Source: Tessaracoccus palaemonis (GTDB taxonomy: Bacteria; Actinomycetota; Actinomycetes; Propionibacteriales; Propionibacteriaceae). Taken from it: a DNA stretch of 64,000 nucleotides. Positions 39,558 through 48,494 of the stretch are shown in pieces; position 1 is the first letter of the stretch; the number at the start of each line of letters is the position of its first letter. The stretch is taken from positions 1,054,001 through 1,118,000 of the forward strand of contig NZ_CP079216.1 in NCBI RefSeq assembly GCF_019316905.1, given 5' to 3'. The notes beneath the pieces were generated by a model. The model worked only from the letters and a program-made list of their open reading frames with translations. It was not told where the DNA came from and did no database searches. The translations under genes were made by a program, and so were the position numbers.

Positions 39558-39591
39558 CCGAGGGGGGCCGCCGCACCGCGGCCCCCCTCGG
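39558..39591 (+). terminator. Intercistronic 14-bp hairpin between binding protein and permease genes
   Basis: Perfect stem 39558-39571 / 39578-39591 (CCGAGGGGGGCCGC / GCGGCCCCCCTCGG) with a 6-nt loop, starting 6 nt after the binding-protein stop. Such structures often attenuate or stabilise, so that binding protein is made in excess over permeases. Confidence 0.7.
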
Positions 39592-39628
39592 CCCTCCCTC
39601 CTCCCACCTCCGCAGAGAGTTGTCCCCT

Positions 39629-40546
39629 ATGCATTCCGAAGCAACCGCGCGCCCGAAAACAGCCGCGCCGAGGGCAGTGGCCCGCCACGTCGAGCGCTCC
39701 TACCCGCTGTGGTTCTACATTCCCGGCGGCCTGGTCTACGTCGTCCTCTTCATCGTCCCGACGCTCCTGTCGTTCTACTTCGCGTTCACCCGCTGGACGC
39801 TGTTCGACTCGACCTTCGTCGGCTTCGACAACTTCATCCAGTTCTTCGCCGAGCCGGGACTCATCGGTTCCCTGAAGAACACGCTGGTCTACGGCGTGGT
39901 CACCTCGGCGTCCAAGGTCGTCCTCGGCATGCTGCTGGCGGTCCTCCTGTCCGGCCCGATCATCGCGCGGGGCTACCTGCGCTCCGTGACCTTCTTTCCC
40001 GTGCTCGTCAGCGCGGTCGGCGTCGGCCTCACCTTCCAGGTCCTGCTTGACCCGTTCAACGGCGTCGTCAACCAGGTCTGGACCGCCATCACAGGGGCGG
40101 ACGGCCCCGGCTGGCTGACCAACCCCGACCTCGCGCTCCTCTCGGTCGCCGCCATCGACGTCTGGAAGGGCGTCGGCCTGGCGACGCTGATCTACATCGC
40201 GGGTATCGCCGCCATCCCGAACGAGTATTTCGAGGCCGCCCGCGTCGACGGTGCGGGCGCGTGGCAGCAGTTCCGCAGCATCATCCTGCCGCTGTCCTTC
40301 CCGGCGACCTCCACCGTCATCCTGCTGTCGCTGATCGGGGGGCTCCGGTCCTTCGACCTCATCTGGTCCACGACGCAGGGCGGCCCCGGCTTCAGCTCCG
40401 ACGTCATCGCCTCGGTGATCTACAAGCAGTACCAGGCCGGCTTCTACGGGCTCAGCACCGCGGGCAACGTCATCCTTTTCCTCGTCGTCACGGCGATCGT
40501 CTACCCGCTGTCCCGCTGGCTCAACTCGAAGGAGACCTCGCTGTGA
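39629..40546 (+). CDS. ABC sugar transporter permease, MalF type
   Basis: 305-aa inner-membrane permease of the CUT1 family. About six membrane helices begin near YPLWFYIPGGLVYVVLFIVP. The cytoplasmic EAA loop that contacts the ATPase is EYFEAARVDGAGAWQQFRSIILPL (around residues 200-223). The start MHSEATARPKTAAPRA at 39629 is favoured; a GAGAG sequence 11 nt upstream is a weak ribosome binding site. Its stop overlaps the start of the next permease (GTGA). No ATPase gene lies in the locus, so a shared MsmK-type ATPase from elsewhere is needed. Confidence 0.92.
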   Translation: MHSEATARPKTAAPRAVARHVERSYPLWFYIPGGLVYVVLFIVPTLLSFYFAFTRWTLFDSTFVGFDNFIQFFAEPGLIGSLKNTLVYGVVTSASKVVLGMLLAVLLSGPIIARGYLRSVTFFPVLVSAVGVGLTFQVLLDPFNGVVNQVWTAITGADGPGWLTNPDLALLSVAAIDVWKGVGLATLIYIAGIAAIPNEYFEAARVDGAGAWQQFRSIILPLSFPATSTVILLSLIGGLRSFDLIWSTTQGGPGFSSDVIASVIYKQYQAGFYGLSTAGNVILFLVVTAIVYPLSRWLNSKETSL

Positions 40547-41379
40547 ACACCATGCGCAAGTCCGCCCGCTGGGGCATCGGCATCGGCGGCATCCTCTTCA
40601 CCACGGTGTTCTTCCTCGTGCCGTTCGCGTTCATCTTCACGATGTCCGCCAAGACCGGACCCGAGGCGGCACGGCTGCAGTTCAGCTGGCCGACCGAGTT
40701 CGTCCTGTGGGAGAACATCGTCGCCGTCTTCCAGGCCCGCAACTACATGCTCATCGTGGCCTTCATCAACTCGTTCACGCTGACGGTGTTCTCCGTCGCG
40801 CTCATGGTCGTGTTCGGCGCCATGGTCGCCTACGTCCTCGACCGCCGGAAGAGCAGGCTGAACGGCCTCATCAACGCCGCCATCCTCGCCGGCCTCATCG
40901 TGCCGCCCGCCGTCGTGCCCACCATCTGGGTCATGCAGTCGCTCGGCATCTTCAAGACGCTGTTCGGGCTCATCCTGATCGAGGTCGCCTTCGGGCTGTC
41001 GTTCACCATCCTGGTGATGCGCGCGTTCATCGCGACCATCCCGAGGGAGATCGACGAGGCGGCCATCGTCGACGGCGCCGGCCCGCTCAGGCTGTTCTTC
41101 CGGGTGATCCTTCCGCTGCTCAAGCCGACGATCGTCACCATCGTGGTCGTGCAGTCGATCTTCGTCTTCAACGACTTCCAGAACCCTCTCTACTTCCTCC
41201 CCGGGGACGCGAACGCCACCGTGCAGCTGACGCTGTTCAACTTCCAGAGCCAGTTCGTCACGTCCTACAACCTCCTGTTCACCAACATCCTCGTCATCAC
41301 CATCCCGATGCTCGTGATGTACCTCATCTTCCAGCGCCAGATCGTCTCCGGCATGACCGCCGGCGCCGTCAAGGGCTGA
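40543..41379 (+). CDS. ABC sugar transporter permease, MalG type
   Basis: 278-aa partner permease with six predicted membrane helices and the EAA loop REIDEAAIVDGAGPLRLFFRVILPL. It starts with GTG 40543 overlapping the previous stop by 4 nt; AAGGAG lies 8 nt upstream (40529-40534), so the two permeases are translated in a coupled way and probably 1:1. It forms the transmembrane channel with the MalF-type subunit. The GH78 gene starts 16 nt after its stop, tying import to hydrolysis. Confidence 0.92.
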   Translation: MNTMRKSARWGIGIGGILFTTVFFLVPFAFIFTMSAKTGPEAARLQFSWPTEFVLWENIVAVFQARNYMLIVAFINSFTLTVFSVALMVVFGAMVAYVLDRRKSRLNGLINAAILAGLIVPPAVVPTIWVMQSLGIFKTLFGLILIEVAFGLSFTILVMRAFIATIPREIDEAAIVDGAGPLRLFFRVILPLLKPTIVTIVVVQSIFVFNDFQNPLYFLPGDANATVQLTLFNFQSQFVTSYNLLFTNILVITIPMLVMYLIFQRQIVSGMTAGAVKG

Positions 41380-41395
41380 GCCCGGAAAGACACCC

Positions 41396-44185
41396 ATGCC
41401 ACACATCGAAGTCGCCTCCCCCCGCCTCGAACACGGCCCCGCCGTCGCCGCGAACCCGACGCCGCGCATCTCCTGGGTCACGACCACGGCCCCCGACGGC
41501 TGGCGCCAGCTGGCCGCCGAGGTCTCGTTCGCCACCGGCGACCGCACCGTGACCGTCACCCTGGACGGCCCCGACCAGGTGCTGGTCGCCTGGCCCTTCG
41601 CGCCCCTGGCGCCCCGGCAGCGCGGCGAGCTGAGGGTCCGGGTCCGGGGAGAGGAGGGCTGGTCGCCGTGGACCGCGCCCGCCCCCGTCTGGGCGACGTT
41701 CCTGGGCGACGACGAGTGGCAGGCGTCGTTCATCTCGCTGCCCGACCCGGTCAGGCAGGCGCAGCCAGCGCAACTGCGTCGGGGCTTCACCGTCCGGGAC
41801 GGCCTGACCAACGCCACCTGGTACGCCACCGCGCACGGCGCCTACCAGGCGCGCGTCAACGGGGCAGTGGTGGATGACCAGATCCTCAAGCCCGGCTGGA
41901 CGCCATACCAGTTCCGCCTCGTCCACGAGACGACCGACGTCACCAGCCTGCTCCAGGCGGGGGAGAACTCCCTCGACATCTCCCTGACCGGCGGCTGGTA
42001 CTGCGAGGAGTTCGGGTTCCAGGGGCAGTCGGCGCCGTTCTACGGCGACCAGCCGAGCGTCGCCGGGCAGCTGAGGCTCGAATACGCGGACGGCAGCACG
42101 GAGTGGATCGTCACCGACGGGTCGTGGCAGGCCAGCGGATCGGGCCCGCTCGTTTCCGCAGGCCTCTACGTCGGGGAGACCTACGACGCGCGCCGCACGG
42201 CCACCGACTGGGGGCCCGCGGACGTCCGGGACGCCGGCGTGACGCCCGGCCCGCGGACGTCGCCCGCCGTGCGGGTCACCGGGACCGTCCCGGTGCAGGA
42301 GGTCATCACCTCGCCCGCTGGTCGGACCATCCTCGACTTCGGCCAGAACCTCGTCGGCCGGCTGCGGATCACCGTCCGCGGCGCCGCCGGCGACACGGTG
42401 ACGCTCCGTCATGCGGAGGTCCTGGAGGACGGAGAGCTCGGCGTCAGGCCGCTGCGCCGCGCCACCTCGACCGACCGCTACACGCTGGCCGGCGGCGGGG
42501 AGGAGAGCTACGCGCCGACGTTCACGTTCCACGGCTTCCGCTATGCGGAGGTCAACGGCTGGCCCGGCGAGTTCGACCCGGCCGACATCGTGGCGGAGGT
42601 CGTCGGCTCCGACCTGCGCCGCACCGGCTGGTTCGAGTGCTCCGACTCCCGGGTCAACAGACTGCACGAGAACGTGGTCTGGGGGATGCGCAGCAACTTC
42701 CTCTACCTGCCCACCGACTGCCCGCAGCGCGACGAGCGCCTCGGCTGGACCGGCGACATCCAGGTGTTCGCCCCCACCGCCAGCTTCCTCTTCGACTGCG
42801 ACGCGTTCCTGGCCTCCTGGCTGGAGGACCTCGCGCTCGAGCAGCGAGCCGCGGGCGGCGTGCCGTTCATCGTGCCCGACGTGCTGGGCTCGGGCACCGT
42901 CCCGGCCGCGGCCTGGGGTGACGCCGCGACCGTGGTGCCGAGCGTCCTGCACGAGCGGTTCGCGGACCGTGGCGTCGTGGAGCGGCAGTACCCGTCCATG
43001 CAGGCCTGGGTCGAGCAGCTGCTGGCCATCGCGGGGGAGCGGCGCCTGTGGGAGGGCGGCTTCCAGTTCGGCGACTGGGTGGACCCCGACGCCCCGCCGG
43101 AGGACCCGGCCAAGGCCAAGGCCGACCCCGACCTGGTGGCCAGCGGCTATCTCTACCGCTCGACGACGCTGCTGGCCAGGGCCGCGGCGCTTCTGGGGAA
43201 GGACGCCGACGCCGCCCACTACGCGGCGGTCGCCGAGGAGGTGCGCGCGGCCTGGCAGCGGGAGTACGTGACGCCGGCCGGCCGGCTGCTCTCGGACGCG
43301 CAGACCGCCTACGCACTCGCCATCGAGTTCGGGCTCGTCGACGGGGAGCTCCGCGCCCAGATGGGGGACCGCCTTGCCGACCTCGTCCGCCGCGACGGCT
43401 ACCACATCGGCACCGGCTTCGTCGGCACACCGATCATCGCCGACGCGCTGAGCGGCACGGGCCACATCGCGCAGGCCGGCCGCATGCTCCTGCAGACCGA
43501 GTGCCCCTCGTGGCTCTACTCCGTGGAGATGGGCGCGACCACCATCTGGGAGCGCTGGGACTCGATGCTGCCGGACGGCTCCATCAACCCCGGCGAGATG
43601 ACGTCGTTCAACCACTATGCGCTGGGCTCCATCGCCGACTGGCTGCAGCGCGTCGTCGGCGGGCTCGCGCCCGCGGAGCCCGGCTACCGTCGGGTGCGCC
43701 TCCAGCCGACCCCCGTGCCGGGCCTCGACTCGGCGTCGTCCACGTTCGACGGCCCGTACGGCCTCGTCAGCGTCGCGTGGCGGCGCGAGGGCGACGACCT
43801 GCTGGTGACCGCCCAGGTGCCGCCCAACACGACCGCGGACGTCGTGCTGCCGGGCCGGGACCCGTTCGAGGTCGCCTCTGGCAGCCACGAGTGGCGCGTC
43901 GCCTGGCCGCTCGACGAGACGGTGCCGGCAGCGGTCGACATCGACACCTCGCTCGCCGAGATCCAGGACGATCCGGAGGCCTACGCGGCCGTGATCGGGG
44001 CCTTCGAGGGCATCGATCCCGTCGTGGCCGAGGACTTCCGGCTGCGCACCCGGTGGCAGGGCAACCAGTCGCTGCGCTCCGCGTTCGCGCTCATCTCGCC
44101 CACCGTGGCAGGCGCCGTGGCCGACGAGCTGGTGCGTCTGAACGAGCGTCGCGGCCTCGCGGAGGTCGTCGATGCACACGCCTGA
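41396..44185 (+). CDS. Glycoside hydrolase family 78 alpha-L-rhamnosidase
   Basis: 929-aa enzyme that releases terminal L-rhamnose from rhamnosides such as flavonoid glycosides or saponins. The N-terminal Ig-like and beta-sandwich domains include the Bac_rhamnosid_N pattern ATAHGAYQARVNG...LKPGWTPYQFR. The (alpha/alpha)6 catalytic domain carries the signature DCPQRDERLGWTGD (from residue 441) with the general acid. EMGATTIWERWDSM and TSFNHYALGSIADWL follow, then a C-terminal beta domain. The last 90 residues form an extra helical tail. There is no signal peptide, so it acts inside the cell on imported substrate. The final 14 nt overlap the GH3 gene. Confidence 0.94.
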   Translation: MPHIEVASPRLEHGPAVAANPTPRISWVTTTAPDGWRQLAAEVSFATGDRTVTVTLDGPDQVLVAWPFAPLAPRQRGELRVRVRGEEGWSPWTAPAPVWATFLGDDEWQASFISLPDPVRQAQPAQLRRGFTVRDGLTNATWYATAHGAYQARVNGAVVDDQILKPGWTPYQFRLVHETTDVTSLLQAGENSLDISLTGGWYCEEFGFQGQSAPFYGDQPSVAGQLRLEYADGSTEWIVTDGSWQASGSGPLVSAGLYVGETYDARRTATDWGPADVRDAGVTPGPRTSPAVRVTGTVPVQEVITSPAGRTILDFGQNLVGRLRITVRGAAGDTVTLRHAEVLEDGELGVRPLRRATSTDRYTLAGGGEESYAPTFTFHGFRYAEVNGWPGEFDPADIVAEVVGSDLRRTGWFECSDSRVNRLHENVVWGMRSNFLYLPTDCPQRDERLGWTGDIQVFAPTASFLFDCDAFLASWLEDLALEQRAAGGVPFIVPDVLGSGTVPAAAWGDAATVVPSVLHERFADRGVVERQYPSMQAWVEQLLAIAGERRLWEGGFQFGDWVDPDAPPEDPAKAKADPDLVASGYLYRSTTLLARAAALLGKDADAAHYAAVAEEVRAAWQREYVTPAGRLLSDAQTAYALAIEFGLVDGELRAQMGDRLADLVRRDGYHIGTGFVGTPIIADALSGTGHIAQAGRMLLQTECPSWLYSVEMGATTIWERWDSMLPDGSINPGEMTSFNHYALGSIADWLQRVVGGLAPAEPGYRRVRLQPTPVPGLDSASSTFDGPYGLVSVAWRREGDDLLVTAQVPPNTTADVVLPGRDPFEVASGSHEWRVAWPLDETVPAAVDIDTSLAEIQDDPEAYAAVIGAFEGIDPVVAEDFRLRTRWQGNQSLRSAFALISPTVAGAVADELVRLNERRGLAEVVDAHA

Positions 44186-46574
44186 CCCGCGCATCGAGAC
44201 GCTGCTGAAGGACCTGTCGCGCGCCGACCTGGAGGCGATCGCGCTCGGCGACTTCGCGCCGCTGGAGGCGCGCGGGCTGCCCGCGCCGGACTACGTCGAC
44301 TCGGGCACGGGGCTGCGCGGCGTCGACGGCGCCACCGCCTTCCCCTGCGGCACCGCCCTCGCGGCGTCCTTCGACGCCGACCTGGCGGAGCGGTACGGCC
44401 AGGCCGTGGGCGTCGAGGCGCGCCGCGCCGGGTTCCCCGTCGTCCTCGGGCCGACGGTGGACCTCGCCCGCGACCCCGTCGGCGGCCGCGTCGGTGAGGC
44501 CTTCGGCGAGGACCCGTTCCTGTCGGGCCTCATCGGCGCGGCCCACGTCGTCGGGCTCCAGTCCGCGCACATCGTCGCTCAGGTCAAGCACTATGTCGCG
44601 TACAACGGCGAGGCGCGCCGCACGGGCTTCGGGCGGGAGCCGGAGCGCGGCGACTCCATGGACGTGATCGTCGATGACGCGACGCTCCACGACGTCTACC
44701 TCAGGCCCTTCGAGGCCGCGGTGCGGGCCGGCGCGCTGTCCATGATGGGCTCCTACAACCGCGTCGGGGGCGCCTACGTGTGTGAGGACGCCGACCTGCT
44801 CGACATCCCGCGCCGGCTGTGGGGCTGGGAAGGGTTCTACTGCCCCGACTTCATCTTCGCCGTCCGCGACCCGGCCAGGGCGCTGGCGGCCGGCCTCGAC
44901 CTCGGGGCCCTCGGCGGCGCGGGTGGGCGCACGGCCGACCTCGTGGCCGAGGCCCCGGAGGAGACGCTGCGTGACCTCACGAGACACCTCCTGCACGCGC
45001 TCATCGCCTCCGGCCTGGTCGACGACCCGCTGCCCGAGCCCGGCCCGCCCTCGTCGGCGGACCACCTCGCGCTGGCCCGCGAGGTGGCCGTCGCGGGCAG
45101 CGTGCTGCTCCGCAACGACGGCGTCCTGCCGCTCGGCCCGACGCTCCGCCGGGTCGCGCTTATCGGCCCCGCAGCTGGCGACGCCCTGTACGTCGGCGGG
45201 GGAGCTGCCTCCGTGACCCTGACTACGGAGCGGGTCGTCGCCCCGGTCGACGCGCTGACGGCGCGCCTCGACGCGGAGGTGGTCACCGCCCAGGGATCGC
45301 TCGGCGACGCTGCGCTGCCCGTCGTCCCCGCCTCCGCGTGGCAGCTGCCCGACGGCTCCGGCCCCGGCGTCCTCGTCGAGTTCGCCGACGGCGACACCGT
45401 CGAGGACGAGGTCCTGGAACGCATCGACCACCAGCTGCCGCCGGGCGCGACGCGGTGGCCCCGCCGCTGGCGGGCCCGGCTCCTCCCGTCCGTGGACGGC
45501 GAGCACCGGATCAGCCTCGCCTTCGGCGGTCACGCCCGGCTGCGGGTCGGGGACGAGGTCGTCATCGACGCCTGCCGCGAGGCCGAGCGCTTCATCCATG
45601 GACCCCTCTACCCAGCGCAGGCTGTCGTGCGGCTGACGGCGGGGGTTCCGGTCGATGTCGAGATCGACTACGACAACGGCCCCGCCATCGAGATCCCGCC
45701 CATGGGCATCACGCCGACCCTGCGCCTCGGCTGGCAGCCGCCCGACGGCCTGATCGACGAGGCCGTCGCGCTCGCGGCGGGCTCGGACGTGGCCGTCGTC
45801 GTCGTGAACGCCGCCGCGGGCGAGGGCATGGACCGCGACGGCCTCGCGCTGCCCGGGGACCAGGACCGGCTCGTCGCGCGCGTCGCGGCCGCCAACCCGC
45901 GCACGGTCGTCGTGGTGAACGCGCCCGGCGCCGTCCTCATGCCCTGGGCGGACGACGTGGCCGCCATCGTCCAGGTCTGGTACCCCGGCGAGCAGTTCGG
46001 CCCCGCCCTTGCCGACATCCTCTCGGGCGACAGGGAGCCCGGGGGGCGCCTGCCCCTGACCATCCCGCGCACTCGGGACCAGCTGCCGGGCGCCCGGCCG
46101 ACCGGCGAGGGGGTGCCGACGGTCCTCGACTACCGGCGCGACGGGGGCATCGGCTACCGGTCGCCTGCAGTGCTGGCCGAGGGGGCCGCCTTCCCGTTCG
46201 GCTTCGGGCTCGGCTACTCGCGCACGGAGGCCACGGCCTCGGCCCGGGCCGACGGCGACTCGCTCACCGTCACGGTGACCGCGACCAACCTGGGAGACCG
46301 GCCGACGTGCCACGTGACGCAGGTCTACGTCTCGGCGGAGGGATCGGGTCCGCGCGAGCTCGCGGGCATCGTGCGGATCCCGCTTGGCCCAGGTGCCACC
46401 GCGGCCGGCAGCGTGACCATCGATCCGCCGCTCCGCTGGGACGCCGCGGCCGGCCGGAGGCTGCCCCTGGCGGGCGCCCACACCGTCGCCGTGGCGCAGC
46501 ACAGCGCTGACCCGGGCACGGTGTTCACATTTGACGGCCGTCGAAGGGAGCCTTCCGCGGCGCCCGTACACTGA
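44172..46574 (+). CDS. Glycoside hydrolase family 3 beta-glucosidase with PA14 insertion
   Basis: 800-aa cytoplasmic beta-glucosidase. The N-terminal TIM barrel has QVKHYVAYNGE and the nucleophile aspartate in GFYCPDFIFA followed by AGLDL. The alpha/beta sandwich domain is interrupted by a PA14-like beta domain (about residues 390-520; RWRARLLPSVDGEHRISLAF...GHARLRVGDEVV). GEGMDRDGLALPGDQ (likely acid/base region) and a C-terminal FnIII-like domain follow. The layout resembles PA14-containing GH3 enzymes of the yeast BglI type. It overlaps the GH78 gene, so the likely order of action is removal of rhamnose by GH78, then glucose by this enzyme. Confidence 0.92.
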   Translation: MHTPDPRIETLLKDLSRADLEAIALGDFAPLEARGLPAPDYVDSGTGLRGVDGATAFPCGTALAASFDADLAERYGQAVGVEARRAGFPVVLGPTVDLARDPVGGRVGEAFGEDPFLSGLIGAAHVVGLQSAHIVAQVKHYVAYNGEARRTGFGREPERGDSMDVIVDDATLHDVYLRPFEAAVRAGALSMMGSYNRVGGAYVCEDADLLDIPRRLWGWEGFYCPDFIFAVRDPARALAAGLDLGALGGAGGRTADLVAEAPEETLRDLTRHLLHALIASGLVDDPLPEPGPPSSADHLALAREVAVAGSVLLRNDGVLPLGPTLRRVALIGPAAGDALYVGGGAASVTLTTERVVAPVDALTARLDAEVVTAQGSLGDAALPVVPASAWQLPDGSGPGVLVEFADGDTVEDEVLERIDHQLPPGATRWPRRWRARLLPSVDGEHRISLAFGGHARLRVGDEVVIDACREAERFIHGPLYPAQAVVRLTAGVPVDVEIDYDNGPAIEIPPMGITPTLRLGWQPPDGLIDEAVALAAGSDVAVVVVNAAAGEGMDRDGLALPGDQDRLVARVAAANPRTVVVVNAPGAVLMPWADDVAAIVQVWYPGEQFGPALADILSGDREPGGRLPLTIPRTRDQLPGARPTGEGVPTVLDYRRDGGIGYRSPAVLAEGAAFPFGFGLGYSRTEATASARADGDSLTVTVTATNLGDRPTCHVTQVYVSAEGSGPRELAGIVRIPLGPGATAAGSVTIDPPLRWDAAAGRRLPLAGAHTVAVAQHSADPGTVFTFDGRRREPSAAPVH

Positions 46575-46578
46575 GCGC

Positions 46579-47490
46579 ATGACAACGCGATCGCACCCGG
46601 GCGCCACCCTGGGTGTGCTCGCGCTGCTTGTCACGTCGATCCTGTGGGGCACGACCGGCACCGCGGCGACGTTCTCGACCGCTGGGCCGCTCGCGACCGG
46701 CGCCGCTGCGCTCGGCATCGGGGGCCTGCTGCAGGCCGCCGTCGCGGTGCCGCAGCTACGCACTGAGCGCCGGGCATTAGTGCGGCGCTGGCGGCTGCTG
46801 GCGCTGGGCGGCGTCTCGGTGGCCGTCTACCCGCTCGCCTTCTACTCCGCGATGCACCTGGCCGGGGTCGCCGTCGGCTGCGCCGTCGCCCTGGCGTCGG
46901 CGCCGCTGTTCGCCGGGCTGCTCGAGGTCGTCGTGGACCGGGCGCGACTCACCCGCTGGTGGGGCCTGGCGGCGGCACTGGGCGTCGTCGGCAGCGCGCT
47001 GCTGAGCCTCGCCGAGCTGGGCGAGTCGAGGCAGGCTGCCCTCGAGACGGCGCTCGGCGTCGGCCTCGGGCTCCTCGCGGGCCTCACCTATGCCACGTAC
47101 TCGTGGGTCGCGCGCACGCTGATGCGTGACGGCGTGACCCGCTCCGCCTCGATGGGCGCGGTGTTCGGAGTCGGCGGGCTGCTGCTGATGCCCGTGCTCG
47201 CGGCGACCGGGGCGCCGCTGCTCGCCAGCGGCCAGAACCTCGCGGTCGCGGCCTACATGGCGCTCGTGCCCATGTTCCTCGGCTACGTCCTGTTCGGCTT
47301 CGGCCTGACCCGCGTGCAGGCCAGCACCGCCACGACGGTGACGCTCGCCGAGCCGGCGGTCGCCGCCCTGCTGGCCGTGTGGATCGTGGGTGAGCGGCTC
47401 CCGCTCATGGGCTGGGTCGGCCTCGCGCTGATCGGCGCGGTCCTCGTCATCCTGGCCGCCGCCCCGACCAACCGGCGCGACCTCAGCTGA
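46579..47490 (+). CDS. EamA/DMT family transporter
   Basis: 303-aa membrane protein with ten predicted helices in two EamA repeats (LALLVTSILWGTTGTAATFS... and LLAGLTYATYSWVARTLM...TLAEPAVAALLAVWIVGERL). It probably exports or imports small metabolites; the substrate is unknown. It follows the GH3 gene by only 4 nt but has its own TACACT box (46567-46572) 6 nt before ATG 46579, so it is likely independently transcribed as a leaderless mRNA. Its end overlaps the convergent patatin gene by 8 nt. Confidence 0.9.
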   Translation: MTTRSHPGATLGVLALLVTSILWGTTGTAATFSTAGPLATGAAALGIGGLLQAAVAVPQLRTERRALVRRWRLLALGGVSVAVYPLAFYSAMHLAGVAVGCAVALASAPLFAGLLEVVVDRARLTRWWGLAAALGVVGSALLSLAELGESRQAALETALGVGLGLLAGLTYATYSWVARTLMRDGVTRSASMGAVFGVGGLLLMPVLAATGAPLLASGQNLAVAAYMALVPMFLGYVLFGFGLTRVQASTATTVTLAEPAVAALLAVWIVGERLPLMGWVGLALIGAVLVILAAAPTNRRDLS

Positions 47491-48382
47491 GCCCCAGGAA
47501 CTCCCGGATCGCCGGGGCCTCGCGCCGGCCCTGGGCCAGCGCGGCGTCGTAGACCGAGGCGAGGCGGGCGACGTTGCGCTCCGAGTTCTCGATGGGCATC
47601 GCGTCGGGGAACACGAGGTAGGCGCGCCCCTGCCGCTCCAGCTCCAGCAGCCGCTCCATCGTGGCGTTGTAGTTCCCCGGCCGCGCGAGCAGCGCCCGCG
47701 CCACGGCCGGGTAGCGGCGGAACAGCGCCCGGAACGTCCGCGGCGTCCGTACGGCGCCCTTCCGGTAGCCGCGCACCCGGGTGAGCACAACGAGGAACTT
47801 CGAGAAGCCGTCGTCCTCGGCCGCGTCGAGCGCGATGCCGCCCGTCGGGCCGAGCGCGCCGTCGACGAAGTCCACCCCGTCGACCGTGGTGATGGGCATC
47901 AGCAGCGGCATGGTCGACGACGCGCGCACGCGCTTCATGAGAGCCCCGACCGGTTGGAGGTCCTCGTTGCCCCAGTAGACCATCTCGCCGTCGGAGCAGC
48001 GGAAGCCGCCGACGCGCAGCTGGGCGGGGTTGGCCGTGAATGTCGCATAGTCGAGCGGCAGCGGCTCGTCCGGCCCGGAGGTCTGCTCGTAGATCCACTC
48101 GGAGTGGAACATGCCCTTGCCGCGCACCCAGGTCCGCAGGTCGCCGAAGCGGGGGTCCGCCGCGATGTCGACGAATGACCGGCGCCCGCGCTCCGCGTCG
48201 CGCGAGGCGTAGTTGACCAGGCAGCTCGAGCCTGCCGAGATCCCGCCGACCCAGCCGCAGAACACCTCGGCCTCCAGCAGTGCGGTCAGGATGCCGGTCG
48301 AGAAGCTGCCCCGCATGCCCCCTCCCTCGAAGATCAGGGCCGTGTCGGGGGCGGTGGGGATCAGGTCGGTCGCGGTGGGCAC
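47483..48382 (-). CDS. Patatin-like phospholipase
   Basis: 299-aa serine acyl hydrolase. The oxyanion-hole motif is FEGGGMRGSFSTG, the nucleophile is in GGISAGSSCL (G-x-S-x-G), and the catalytic aspartate is in VDGALGPTGG, giving the complete Ser-Asp dyad. It resembles the YjjU-type branch of bacterial patatins. There is no signal peptide. The start is GTG 48382, 7 nt after minus-strand TAGGAT (48395-48390); the usual choice, ATG 48391, overlaps that box. It is convergent with the EamA gene and divergent from tig. Confidence 0.9.
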   Translation of the reverse strand: MPTATDLIPTAPDTALIFEGGGMRGSFSTGILTALLEAEVFCGWVGGISAGSSCLVNYASRDAERGRRSFVDIAADPRFGDLRTWVRGKGMFHSEWIYEQTSGPDEPLPLDYATFTANPAQLRVGGFRCSDGEMVYWGNEDLQPVGALMKRVRASSTMPLLMPITTVDGVDFVDGALGPTGGIALDAAEDDGFSKFLVVLTRVRGYRKGAVRTPRTFRALFRRYPAVARALLARPGNYNATMERLLELERQGRAYLVFPDAMPIENSERNVARLASVYDAALAQGRREAPAIREFLGLS

Positions 48383-48427
48383 ATCGTGCATCCTACGGGC
48401 CCCGCCGCTGGCGACGATGAGGGCCAA

Positions 48428-48456
48428 TTGGTGGAGGTGGCGCGAGCCGATAGACT
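48428..48456 (+). promoter_or_regulatory. tig promoter
   Basis: TTGGTG (48428-48433), a 17-bp spacer and TAGACT (48451-48456). The predicted transcript starts near 48463, giving a leader of about 32 nt with AGGAG before the GTG start. Confidence 0.6.
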
Positions 48457-48494
48457 GGCGGGCGGTAATCATTCACACTCCCAGGAGTCCATTC

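Noticed and set aside
41369-46763. Two long minus-strand frames (941 and 890 aa)
   Set aside because: They mirror the GH78 and GH3 genes codon for codon, and the plus-strand proteins have complete catalytic motifs.
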